Shown: positions 5,952 to 13,352 of the stretch, in pieces
Position numbering within the stretch: the first letter of the stretch is position 1
How the letters are laid out: each line of letters begins with the position of its first letter
DNA from: an uncultured Oscillospiraceae bacterium
GTDB taxonomy: Bacteria; Bacillota; Clostridia; Oscillospirales; Acutalibacteraceae
Length of the DNA: 35,000 nt
Direction: 5' to 3'
NCBI GenBank assembly: GCA_905192745.1
Contig: CAJJLZ010000025.1
Location: 1-35,000, forward strand
Notes under the pieces: generated by a model
Databases searched by the model: none
What the model was told of the DNA's origin: nothing
What the model saw: only the letters and a program-made list of their open reading frames with translations
Program-made: the position numbers and the translations under genes

Positions 5952-8189
5952 CTACAGGCCGATTGCCTCCGTCTGTTTGAGAAAATACCCCAGTCCGCTG
6001 TACCGCAGCGTTTTGCGGTTGTTGTTCACCATCTCCGCAACCGTTGCGCGGCTGCCCACAAGGATAAGCAGGGACTTGGCCCGGGTCACCGCCGTATACA
6101 GCAGATTGCGGTAGCAGAGCATGGGCGGATTGCGGTAAACCGGCAGGATCACCGCATCGAACTCACTGCCCTGACTTTTATGCACCGTCACGGCATAGGC
6201 CAGCTCCAGATCCTGCGCTTCCTGTTTGGTATAAAAAGCGACCCGGTCGTCGTACCGCACAGTCAGGGTGCTTTCCCGCACGTCCACATCCTCCAGCACA
6301 CCGATATCCCCGTTGAACACGCCCTGCCCGATCTCGCCGTCGTCCCGCGTCCAGCCGATATCGTAATTGTTGCGGATATGCATCACCTTATCGCCTGTCC
6401 GGAGGGTGACCCCTTCCACCGTAATTTCCCGCCGGTCCTCCGATTCCGGATTCAGCAGGGATTGCAGACGCCGGTTCAGCTCTCTGGTGCCGAGTTCCCC
6501 CTTCCGCCCGGGACAGAGCACCTGAATGCCGTTCCAGACCGAATAGCCGTACTTGCGGGGCAGACGGTAGCTGCACAGATCAAGCACCGTCTGCGTCACG
6601 CCCTGAGCGCTGTCCTGAGAAAGAAAGAAAAAATCCCCGTCCCGGAACGCCGTTTCCGGCATCTGCCCGGCGACAATCCGATGGGCGTTGGAAACGATAT
6701 GGCTTTCCATCGCCTGCCGGAACACCTCGGTAAGCTGCACCACCGGGAGAACGCCGCTTTCCATCAGGTCATGGAGGACACAGCCGGGCCCGACGGCCGG
6801 GAGCTGGTCGGCATCCCCCACCAGAATCAGCCGGGCTCCGGTTTTGAGGGCGCGGAGCAGGCTTTCAAACAGCAGGGCGTCCACCATGGAAAGCTCGTCC
6901 ACCACCACGGCGTCCGCGTCCAGCGGGTTCTTTTCGTTCCGTCCAAAGGCGGGGGTGTCCTCATCCTCCCACTGCACCTCCAGCAGCCGGTGGAGGGTTT
7001 TGGCCTCCCGTCCGGTCAGTTCGGCGATGCGTTTGGCGGCCCGGCCGGTCGGGGCGGCGATGGACACCGTTTCTCCCATCTGCTCCAGAATGGCAATGAT
7101 CGCCTCCAGCGTGGTGGTTTTTCCGGTTCCGGGACCGCCGGTCAGGATCAGCGCCCCCTTTTCCACCGCTTCGACGATCGCCCGGCGCTGTTCAGCCGCG
7201 TAGGTGATTCCGTCCTGTTTTTCAATCCGGTCGATGCTCTCTTCAACATGGCGGTTCGGCAGGGGCGGAAAGCTCCCCAAAAGCCGGATACGGGCCGCAC
7301 AGTATTTTTCCGCCCGATGGAGGTGGTTGAGGAAGATAAACCGACGGCCGTCGAAGGTTTCCTCTTTTACAGTAAAGGAAGCCAGCATGGATTCCAGCGT
7401 ATCGTTCACAAGGGCGGGTTCCACCCCAAGAAGGGCGACGCCGGTCTCGGCCAGCTTATCCGCCGGCAGGCAGGTATGTCCATTGTTCAGATTATGCCGC
7501 AGGATATAAAGCAGTCCGGCCTCGATCCGCCGGGGATCGTCGGCCGGCCGGTCCATCCCCATGCAGATCTGGTCGGCCCGCTCAAAGCCGATATACAGGC
7601 CGCTGGTGCAGAGTAGGTAGGGATTCTGCCGAATGCGTTCCACCGTGGAAGCGCCCCATTTCTTCCAGCAGCGGAGCGCTTCGCCCGGAGTAATGCCGTA
7701 TCCGGAAAAAGCGAGCAGCACCTCCCGCAGTCCGAATTGGGATGCGTATTCCTCCGCGATCTTGGCCGCTTTGGCAGGAGAAATCCCCCTGATTTCGGTC
7801 AGCCGCTGCGGCTCCTTCTCCAGCACCTCCAGCGCCTGCCGGCCGAACTTTTCCACGATCCGGATCGCGGTCGCCTGACCGATCCCCTTGACCGCGCCGG
7901 AGGACAGGTAACGCAGAATGGCATCTTCCTCCGTGGGAAGATGCCGTTCACAGTATTCCGCGCGGAACTGCACCCCAAAGCTCGGGTGATCCACCCAGCC
8001 GCCCAGCAGGCAGAGAGTTTCCCCCACGCTGACCATCGGCAGTACGCCGACCGCCTTGTGCAGCTCCTGTCCGTCGTCCAGTTCGATTACCGTCCAGCCG
8101 TTGTCCTCGTTGCGGAACACCACCCGTTCCACCGTGCCGGTCAGTTGGTCGAGCTGCTTTTCCCCCATAGCCAACCCTGTCTCTCCCAC
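5952..8189 (-). CDS. recD2: ATP-dependent DNA helicase RecD2
   Basis: A 745-residue superfamily 1B 5'-to-3' helicase of the RecBC-independent RecD2 type, involved in DNA repair and fork maintenance in Firmicutes and Deinococcus. The N-terminal OB-like segment (LTGTVERVVFRNEDNGWTV, from residue 16) and helix-hairpin-helix repeats (about 95-190) distinguish it from RecD. Helicase motifs follow: Walker A GGPGTGKTTT (351-360), Walker B VVVDELSM (428-435), motif III VGDADQLPAVG (457-467), and near the C terminus AVTVHKSQGSEFD and TAVTRAK. The frame opens with a GTG (8187-8189) preceded by AAAGGA at good spacing. An ATG 7 codons in is an alternative. Thirty-five bases follow the small upstream gene, so the two are probably co-transcribed. 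Confidence 0.95.
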   Translation of the reverse strand: MGETGLAMGEKQLDQLTGTVERVVFRNEDNGWTVIELDDGQELHKAVGVLPMVSVGETLCLLGGWVDHPSFGVQFRAEYCERHLPTEEDAILRYLSSGAVKGIGQATAIRIVEKFGRQALEVLEKEPQRLTEIRGISPAKAAKIAEEYASQFGLREVLLAFSGYGITPGEALRCWKKWGASTVERIRQNPYLLCTSGLYIGFERADQICMGMDRPADDPRRIEAGLLYILRHNLNNGHTCLPADKLAETGVALLGVEPALVNDTLESMLASFTVKEETFDGRRFIFLNHLHRAEKYCAARIRLLGSFPPLPNRHVEESIDRIEKQDGITYAAEQRRAIVEAVEKGALILTGGPGTGKTTTLEAIIAILEQMGETVSIAAPTGRAAKRIAELTGREAKTLHRLLEVQWEDEDTPAFGRNEKNPLDADAVVVDELSMVDALLFESLLRALKTGARLILVGDADQLPAVGPGCVLHDLMESGVLPVVQLTEVFRQAMESHIVSNAHRIVAGQMPETAFRDGDFFFLSQDSAQGVTQTVLDLCSYRLPRKYGYSVWNGIQVLCPGRKGELGTRELNRRLQSLLNPESEDRREITVEGVTLRTGDKVMHIRNNYDIGWTRDDGEIGQGVFNGDIGVLEDVDVRESTLTVRYDDRVAFYTKQEAQDLELAYAVTVHKSQGSEFDAVILPVYRNPPMLCYRNLLYTAVTRAKSLLILVGSRATVAEMVNNNRKTLRYSGLGYFLKQTEAIGL

Positions 8190-8224
8190 ATGGTTACATC
8201 CTTTGCTCTGACATTATGTAAGTA

Positions 8225-8587
8225 TTATAAACCGGATTCCTCTTTCTGTAAACGGGCGCCGAACATTTTTTCGAGTTCCGGCGATTTTTCCAGCCGTACC
8301 GAAGGATAATCGGCGCAGACCTTTTCCGCCAGCGCCCGGGTTTCCTCGTCCATCCCCGCGTCGAGGATCAGGACTGTCCCGGTCATTTCCCCGCCCCAAC
8401 TGTTCTGGGACGCGGCGGCGCGGATCTGATATTCCACATCGCCGCAATGGCCGGAGAGGGGCAGCACCAGAATGCCGGAACGCGGGCCGGACGGCCTCAT
8501 AATCCGGACGGCGGCGCGGCGTATCAGTTCCATACAGCCATACAGTGCCAGAAGAAGTACCAGAATCAGCATAATGGTTTCGCCCAT
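8225..8587 (-). CDS. Small membrane-anchored protein of unknown function
   Basis: 120 residues. An N-terminal hydrophobic helix (about residues 6-20, MLILVLLLALYGCMELI) is followed by a soluble alpha/beta-looking domain. This includes a GILVLPLSGHCGDVEYQIR segment, a VLILDAGMDEET segment and a charged C terminus. I do not recognise a named family. The pattern of strand, DAGMDEETRALAEKVCADYP helix and strand suggests a small Rossmann-like fold, but that is only an impression. I chose the ATG at 8587 because GGAAAGGATGG precedes it and a GC hairpin lies just upstream. A GTG at 8677 with GGGAGGG would add 30 residues and cannot be excluded. It is directly upstream of recD2, 35 bases apart. Confidence 0.7.
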   Translation of the reverse strand: MGETIMLILVLLLALYGCMELIRRAAVRIMRPSGPRSGILVLPLSGHCGDVEYQIRAAASQNSWGGEMTGTVLILDAGMDEETRALAEKVCADYPSVRLEKSPELEKMFGARLQKEESGL

Positions 8588-8779
8588 ATACGTTCCATCC
8601 TTTCCCTGTTTTCGCCGCCGCTGGGGCGGCGCTGTTGACGCGGAAAACACCTTTTCGCGCAGAAAATGCGCGCCCACCTCGTACCCTCCCGGCTCTTTTC
8701 GCGTTTACTCCATGGTATGCCGCCGCCCGGGAATTTGCTACCGCCGCTGCTGCCGGCACGCCGATCAATGGACCAACGC

Positions 8780-8824
8780 AAAAACCGCCCGCAGACCCCG
8801 TTCCGGCAGTCTGCGGGCGGTTTT
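8780..8824 (-). terminator. Terminator of the ABC exporter operon
   Basis: A perfect 16-bp stem (8781-8796 with 8809-8824, AAAACCGCCCGCAGAC and its complement), followed on the minus strand by TTTTT. It lies 45 bases beyond the end of the permease gene at 8869. The plus strand side is also followed by a T-run, but no plus-strand gene ends here. Between it and 8588 I see only two small GC hairpins and no gene. Confidence 0.85.
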
Positions 8825-8868
8825 CTTCGATTTTTTCATAAGCGACCTGCGGCTTTTTATAAAACAGG

Positions 8869-9669
8869 CTACAGCGGCAGATCCCGCTTTTCAAACACGG
8901 CGATCCCCGCGCCGGACAGTACCGCGCCGATCAGCAGGAGAATTCCCGTCATCGCCAGCGCGCCGCTTTCTCCGGCGATAATCCGCTCCGGGTCAAACAG
9001 GGTAAAAATGGTGGCGTATTTCAGATTTTCCAGCCGGCCGCCCATATTGGCCAGCATCCGGATCAGATAAAATACCGCCGAGATTCCTCCGCCGACGGCG
9101 AGGGCCTTCCGGCTTTCGTTGCTGACGCAGGCGGCGAAAAAGCACAGCCCGCTCAGCGCCGTATGGAGAAAAAACACGCCCGCGTTCATCAGGATATACC
9201 GTCCGGTCTCCAGCTCGCCGGGGAACATTGCCTCACTGCACACAATCGCAAGCGCCGTGGCGTAGGCGATCAGCAGCGCCTGATTCAGCATCAGCACCAG
9301 CAGTTGAGTGAAAGCCACCCGCCGCCGGGGATTGGGGGAAGCAAGCAGAAAGGCCATCGAACCACGGTCCACCGGCCGGGCCATCAGCCGGTTGGAAAGC
9401 AGCATCCCATACACCATGGGAAACACCAGCATGATAAAGCCGTAAAGATAATTGGAAAGAAACCCGGTCAGGGTGGCAGCCGCCGTATCCATGCCAACCA
9501 TCGCCATAATCTCGGGCAGAGCCTTGGCAAACGCCTCCAGCGCCTTTCCGATTTCCGGGTCGAACATGGTAACCATCACCGACACATACACCGTCAGAAT
9601 CAGGGCGAACAGCAAAAGCAGCTTCAGCCCGGATTTCATGCTCTGCCTGAACAGCGCCGCGTTAATCAT
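8869..9669 (-). CDS. ABC-2 type transporter permease
   Basis: 266 residues with about six membrane helices in ABC-2 permease arrangement: TM1 near residues 15-34, a charged loop with MFDPEIGKALEAFAKALPE, then helices around 70-90, 115-135, 150-175, 190-210 and 230-255. It would be the membrane half of an exporter, with the ATPase encoded immediately upstream. The start ATG at 9669 lies inside the end of the ATPase gene (8-base overlap) behind GGAGGAGGG. The frame's apparent 12-codon upstream extension belongs to the ATPase coding region. Substrate unknown. Single-copy permeases of this class often act as homodimers. Confidence 0.85.
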   Translation of the reverse strand: MINAALFRQSMKSGLKLLLLFALILTVYVSVMVTMFDPEIGKALEAFAKALPEIMAMVGMDTAAATLTGFLSNYLYGFIMLVFPMVYGMLLSNRLMARPVDRGSMAFLLASPNPRRRVAFTQLLVLMLNQALLIAYATALAIVCSEAMFPGELETGRYILMNAGVFFLHTALSGLCFFAACVSNESRKALAVGGGISAVFYLIRMLANMGGRLENLKYATIFTLFDPERIIAGESGALAMTGILLLIGAVLSGAGIAVFEKRDLPL

Positions 9670-10555
9670 CGCCCTCCTCCTTCCCGTAATACCGCAGGAA
9701 CACATCCTCCAGCCCCTGCCCCGCGCTTTCCAGCCCGGTTACATCCCGCCGGGCAAGGGCGGCAAGGAAGCCGTTCACATTTCCCCGCACCAGAACCGTG
9801 GCCCGGCAGCCGTCCCTCTCCCGCAGAGGAAAGCCCTCCGCGGCGAACGCTTCCGTTTCCGCCTCGTCGGCAAAGGTAACGGTATAGGAGCGGACGCGGG
9901 CGCTTTTCAGCGCCGCCACGCCGTCCACCGCGGCAAGCCGTCCCTCCCGCAGAATGCCGACCCGGCCGCAGGTACGCTCCACCTCTTCAAACATATGGGA
10001 GGACATCAGGATGGTTTTTCCCCGGCCCTTTTCTTCTTCAATCAGATCGATAAACCGGTTCTGCATCAGCGGGTCCAATCCGCTGGTCGGCTCGTCAAGG
10101 ATCAGCACCGCCGGGTCGTGCATAAACGCACAGACAATCCCGATTTTCTGCTTCATCCCCTTGGACATCTTTTTCAATCGGCCGCGGGGGTCCAGCTCAA
10201 ACCGTTCCAGCAGCGCTTTTGTCCGGGAGGAACCGCGCATCCCGCGATAAGCCGCCATAAAACGGAGGAACTGCTCGCCGGTCATCTCATCTGGCAGGGC
10301 GATTTCCCCCGGAATATACCCAAGCGCGGCCTGAATCTCCGCCGCGTCGGCCATGCAGTCCCGTCCGCCGATCCGGCACGTCCCCGCCTGGGGGCGGATG
10401 AATCCCATCAATTGGCGGATGGTGGTGGTTTTTCCCGCGCCGTTCGGCCCCAGAAAGCCGAACGCCTCCCCCTCCTCAATAGAGAAGGTCAGGCCGAACA
10501 CCCCTTTTCCCCTTCCGTAATCCTTGGTCAAGCCGCACACTTCGATCATGGACAT
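9662..10555 (-). CDS. ABC transporter ATP-binding protein
   Basis: 297 residues, the ATPase subunit for the permease that follows. All nucleotide-binding motifs are present: Walker A GPNGAGKTTT (36-45), signature SKGMKQK (131-137), Walker B VLILDEP (150-156) and the H-loop SSH (185-187). A C-terminal extension of about 80 residues (VTFADEAETEAFAAEG onward) is common in ABC-2 drug, bacitracin and lantibiotic-type exporters. The start at 10555 is set by AGGAGG six bases upstream. The frame continues upstream through a terminator hairpin and should not be used. No promoter is obvious between that terminator (10611-10643) and the gene. Confidence 0.92.
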   Translation of the reverse strand: MSMIEVCGLTKDYGRGKGVFGLTFSIEEGEAFGFLGPNGAGKTTTIRQLMGFIRPQAGTCRIGGRDCMADAAEIQAALGYIPGEIALPDEMTGEQFLRFMAAYRGMRGSSRTKALLERFELDPRGRLKKMSKGMKQKIGIVCAFMHDPAVLILDEPTSGLDPLMQNRFIDLIEEEKGRGKTILMSSHMFEEVERTCGRVGILREGRLAAVDGVAALKSARVRSYTVTFADEAETEAFAAEGFPLRERDGCRATVLVRGNVNGFLAALARRDVTGLESAGQGLEDVFLRYYGKEEGDD

Positions 10556-10610
10556 GGCCGCCCTCCTTTCCGTTCCCGCCGTTATACGGCAGTCTCTCCG
10601 ATATAAAGGC

Positions 10611-10643
10611 AAAGGGGAAAACACCTTCGGCGTTTTCCCCTTT
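10611..10643 (-). terminator. Terminator after the proC-rsmD-coaD operon
   Basis: A 12-bp stem (AAAGGGGAAAAC 10611-10622 with GTTTTCCCCTTT 10632-10643) lies 11 bases past the coiled-coil gene's end. The T-run on the minus side is interrupted (CCCCTTTGCCTTT). It also sits 55 bases upstream of the ABC ATPase start, for which no separate promoter is visible. Confidence 0.65.
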
Positions 10644-10654
10644 CTTCCTGTCAA

Positions 10655-11134
10655 TTATTCCTTGGGCTGTTCCGGCATTTCCGGCTTGGGAGGATTCCGA
10701 AGAAGCTGGCGCGCCTGCCGCACCTCGCCCAAGCGCTGGGCAAGCCCCTCTTCGGTCCTGCGGAGCAGATCCTCCGAAAAATCGCTCGCGCCCTTGCGCA
10801 TCTCGCGGGATTTCTGCTGGGCCTGCGTCATCATCTCGTTGGCTTTCTGCTGGGCCTGGCGGACGATCTCCTCCTGCGACACCATCCGGCGGGCGCGCTC
10901 CTCCGCCGCGCGGACGATCCCCTCGGCTTCCCGCTTGGCGGTGGCGACGATATCGCCGCGGTCCGCCACAATCGCCTTGGCCTGACGGACCTCGCTCGGC
11001 ATATTCCCGCGGATATCGTCCACGATATTGCGCAGACGTTCCGCATCGACCATGCACTTGCCGCCGGACAAGGGGAAGCTCCACGCCTTATCCAGCATAT
11101 CGTCGATCTGCTCCAACAACTCGTCTACCGTCAT
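10655..11134 (-). CDS. Coiled-coil protein, ATP synthase subunit B/DivIVA-like, function unknown
   Basis: 159 residues, nearly all charged helix. After a short N-terminal segment (MTVDELLEQIDDMLDKAWSF) it is rich in Ala, Glu, Gln and Arg, with the 11-residue repeat RQAQQKANEMM / TQAQQKSREMR in the middle. The proline-rich tail (NPPKPEMPEQPKE) looks flexible. Proteins of this kind often lie next to coaD in Clostridia and are usually labelled only ATPase or V-type H+-ATPase subunit H-like; I see no nucleotide-binding motif, so the ATPase label is not supported. The ATG at 11134 is preferred because AAAGGA lies 9 bases upstream; a Met three codons earlier overlaps that site. Last gene of the proC operon, 57 bases after coaD. 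Confidence 0.75.
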   Translation of the reverse strand: MTVDELLEQIDDMLDKAWSFPLSGGKCMVDAERLRNIVDDIRGNMPSEVRQAKAIVADRGDIVATAKREAEGIVRAAEERARRMVSQEEIVRQAQQKANEMMTQAQQKSREMRKGASDFSEDLLRRTEEGLAQRLGEVRQARQLLRNPPKPEMPEQPKE

Positions 11135-11191
11135 GATGACCATTCCTTTCTCACCGCCGCCGGAACGCAGCGTCCTGTTTTCCGTGCTTTT

Positions 11192-11695
11192 TTATTCCAA
11201 AGATCCCGTATGCGGCTCGGCGTTCACTTTTCGCCGGATATCGTCTATGATACAGTCGGGTACAAAACCCGTGATGTCCCCGCCGAGCTGCGCCACCTGC
11301 TTCACCAGACTGGAGGAGAGATACATATGCTCCGCCGTGGTGGTCAGAAAGGCCGTTTCGGTATCCGGATTCAGCTTGCGGTTGGTCAGGGCCATCTGAA
11401 ATTCATATTCAAAATCCGACATAGCCCGCAGGCCTTTGACGATCACCGTCGCGTTTTTCTGCCGGGCGTAATCCGCCAGCAGTCCGTCATAGCTGTCGAT
11501 TTCCACATTGTCCATCCCGGCCGTGGCGCGGCGGAGGAACTCCACCCGCTCCCGCCGGGTAAACATCGGCCGTTTGGCGGCGTTGGTGCCCACCACCACG
11601 ATCACGCGGTCAAACATGGCCGACGCCCGCCGGATAATATCCAGATGGCCGAAAGTCACCGGGTCAAAGCTGCCCGGACATATGGCTGTTTTCAT
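11192..11695 (-). CDS. coaD: Phosphopantetheine adenylyltransferase CoaD
   Basis: 167 residues, the usual length. It transfers AMP from ATP to 4'-phosphopantetheine to make dephospho-CoA, the fourth step of coenzyme A synthesis. The nucleotidyltransferase motif PGSFDPVTFGHLDI (residues 7-20, with TFGH at 14-17) and the C-terminal YLSSSLVKQVAQLGGDI are diagnostic. The start codon overlaps the rsmD stop by 4 bases (ATGA), so translation is probably coupled. The pair rsmD-coaD is conserved in many Firmicutes. Confidence 0.97.
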   Translation of the reverse strand: MKTAICPGSFDPVTFGHLDIIRRASAMFDRVIVVVGTNAAKRPMFTRRERVEFLRRATAGMDNVEIDSYDGLLADYARQKNATVIVKGLRAMSDFEYEFQMALTNRKLNPDTETAFLTTTAEHMYLSSSLVKQVAQLGGDITGFVPDCIIDDIRRKVNAEPHTGSLE

Positions 11696-12291
11696 TCCCG
11701 CGTCCGTCCTTTCTCCGGCAGCGATTCCTCCAACCGCGCATCCTGCCGCCGATAAAGCCGGAGATGCACCCGCCCATAGCGGTAAGTGCGCTCCAAAGCA
11801 AAATTTTCCACCTGTTCCGGCAGGGTCAGGCCGGCGTCGCTTTCACAGACGATCACGCCGCCCGGATTCATATGCCGCGCGGTTTCCCGCAGGGCCGGCT
11901 CCAGAAGACCCGCCGCATAGGGGGGATCGAGAAAAGCGATATCGAACCGGTCCTTCGACCGGCTGAGATAGGCCAGCGCGTCCAGATTCAGCACCTGCGC
12001 ATTCCCAGCAAGGGAAGGTTCCCTCCGGGCCACGGCATGGAGATTCCGCCGGATCAGGGCGGCCGCCTCGGGATTTCGGTCCACAAAGACGCAGCCGGAC
12101 GCGCCCCGGCTGAGCATTTCCAGCCCCATCTGTCCGGAACCGGCAAACAGATCGAGAACCATTCGGCCCTCGATCTCAAAATGGAGGGCGCTGCAAAGGG
12201 CTTCCTTCACCCGCTCCCCCGTAGGACGCGTATCGTCGCCTGTCAGCGTTTCCAGCCGGCAGCCGCGCGCGTAACCGGTAATCACCCGCAT
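11692..12291 (-). CDS. rsmD: 16S rRNA (guanine(966)-N(2))-methyltransferase RsmD
   Basis: 199 residues, a SAM-dependent methyltransferase that modifies G966 (E. coli numbering) of 16S rRNA during small-subunit assembly. Motif I DLFAGSG (47-53), the acidic FVDRNPEA segment (69-76) and the catalytic DPPY (122-125) are intact. The N-terminal RVITGYARGCRLETLTGDDT followed by TRPTGERVKEAL is typical of the family. It follows proC by 38 bases and overlaps coaD by 4. Carried by the proC promoter. Confidence 0.96.
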   Translation of the reverse strand: MRVITGYARGCRLETLTGDDTRPTGERVKEALCSALHFEIEGRMVLDLFAGSGQMGLEMLSRGASGCVFVDRNPEAAALIRRNLHAVARREPSLAGNAQVLNLDALAYLSRSKDRFDIAFLDPPYAAGLLEPALRETARHMNPGGVIVCESDAGLTLPEQVENFALERTYRYGRVHLRLYRRQDARLEESLPEKGRTRE

Positions 12292-12329
12292 GGTATTCCG
12301 TCCTTTCCGATATGATCGCAGGACGGGCT

Positions 12330-13124
12330 TTACAGCGCTTTGTCCTTCTCATAGCTTTCCCGCACCGCCGCCAGAACCGCCGATTCGAATCCGCCGTCCT
12401 GCAGAGCGCACACCCCTTCGATGGTGGTGCCCGCGGGGGAACAGACCTGATCGATCAGGACGCGGGGATGCTCCCCCGTCTCCTGCAGCAGGCGGGTGGT
12501 GCCCAGCACCGCCTGGGATACGATTTTCAGCGCGGTCACCTTGGGAATACCGTACCGCACCCCCGCTTCGGCCAGCGCATCGATATACAGCAGCGTAAAC
12601 GCCGGAGAACAGCCCGCCAGAGCCGAGTAGGCCGAAAACAGCCGTTCCTCCAGCTCCACCACCTCGCCGACCGATTCAAAAATCAGCCGGACAACGCTTT
12701 TCTGCCCCTCATCCACCTGAGCATTGGCGCAGAAAGCGGCCATGGATTCCCCTACCTTGGCGGCAATATTCGGCATCACCCGCACCACCGGCAAACCGGC
12801 GCCCAGCAGTTCCTCAATGGAAGCCAGCGACTTGCCGGCGGCAATGGAGATCACCAGAGTCCCGCAGCGATGCAGGACGGGAGCCAGCGGCGGCAGCGCC
12901 GCCGGAAACACCTGCGGCTTGACGGCCAGCACCAGCGCGTCCACCTGTTCCGCCGTTTCGGCGGCGGAGGAAGCCATGCAGATGCCGCAGTCCTCAAAAA
13001 GCCGGATCAGCTTGGCGTTATCGGTATCGTAGGCGACGATGTCCCTTCCCCGGAACCCGCCGGCCACCATGCCGCGGATAATGGCGCCGGCCATATTGCC
13101 TGCGCCGATAAACCCTATTTTCAC
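12330..13124 (-). CDS. proC: Pyrroline-5-carboxylate reductase ProC
   Basis: 264 residues, the usual size. It reduces 1-pyrroline-5-carboxylate to L-proline with NAD(P)H, the last step of proline synthesis. The N-terminal nucleotide-binding motif IGFIGAGNMAGAI (3-15), the VKPQ segment and the C-terminal family signature SPAGTTIEGV are all present. First gene of a four-gene operon (proC, rsmD, coaD, coiled-coil protein) driven by a near-consensus promoter about 115 bases upstream. No proA or proB is nearby. Confidence 0.96.
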   Translation of the reverse strand: MKIGFIGAGNMAGAIIRGMVAGGFRGRDIVAYDTDNAKLIRLFEDCGICMASSAAETAEQVDALVLAVKPQVFPAALPPLAPVLHRCGTLVISIAAGKSLASIEELLGAGLPVVRVMPNIAAKVGESMAAFCANAQVDEGQKSVVRLIFESVGEVVELEERLFSAYSALAGCSPAFTLLYIDALAEAGVRYGIPKVTALKIVSQAVLGTTRLLQETGEHPRVLIDQVCSPAGTTIEGVCALQDGGFESAVLAAVRESYEKDKAL

Positions 13125-13238
13125 GGTTATCCCCCGTTCCCCGCGCGATCACCCGATCGCTCGCACCGGGCGGAACAGCGTCCGTATCAAGACGGTTTTC
13201 CGCCGGATTCGACCTGTTTATCCGTTTATATCAGAATT

Positions 13239-13267
13239 ATTGTACCCGCATTCCCGTCTCCTGTCAA
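13239..13267 (-). promoter_or_regulatory. Promoter of the proC operon
   Basis: On the minus strand a perfect TTGACA (13262-13267) and TACAAT (13239-13244) are separated by 17 bases. Transcription would begin near 13232, leaving a leader of roughly 108 bases before proC. I see no T-box or other known riboswitch in that leader. Confidence 0.8.
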
Positions 13268-13352
13268 CCGGAGGATTTCGGAATTTCCCTGTTTTGAGAA
13301 ATTTCCGAAAAGAAAAATGCCGACGGGACGCGCCCTGCTATGGCGGGACTTT

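Noticed and set aside
5811..7616. A 601-codon plus-strand frame opposite recD2 and the murC start region
   Set aside because: Antisense shadow of a clear helicase gene; no ribosome binding site and no family features.
8588..8779. A small gene or a promoter in the gap upstream of the small membrane protein
   Set aside because: Frames here lack ribosome binding sites and family features, and no -10/-35 pair is convincing; only GC hairpins are visible.
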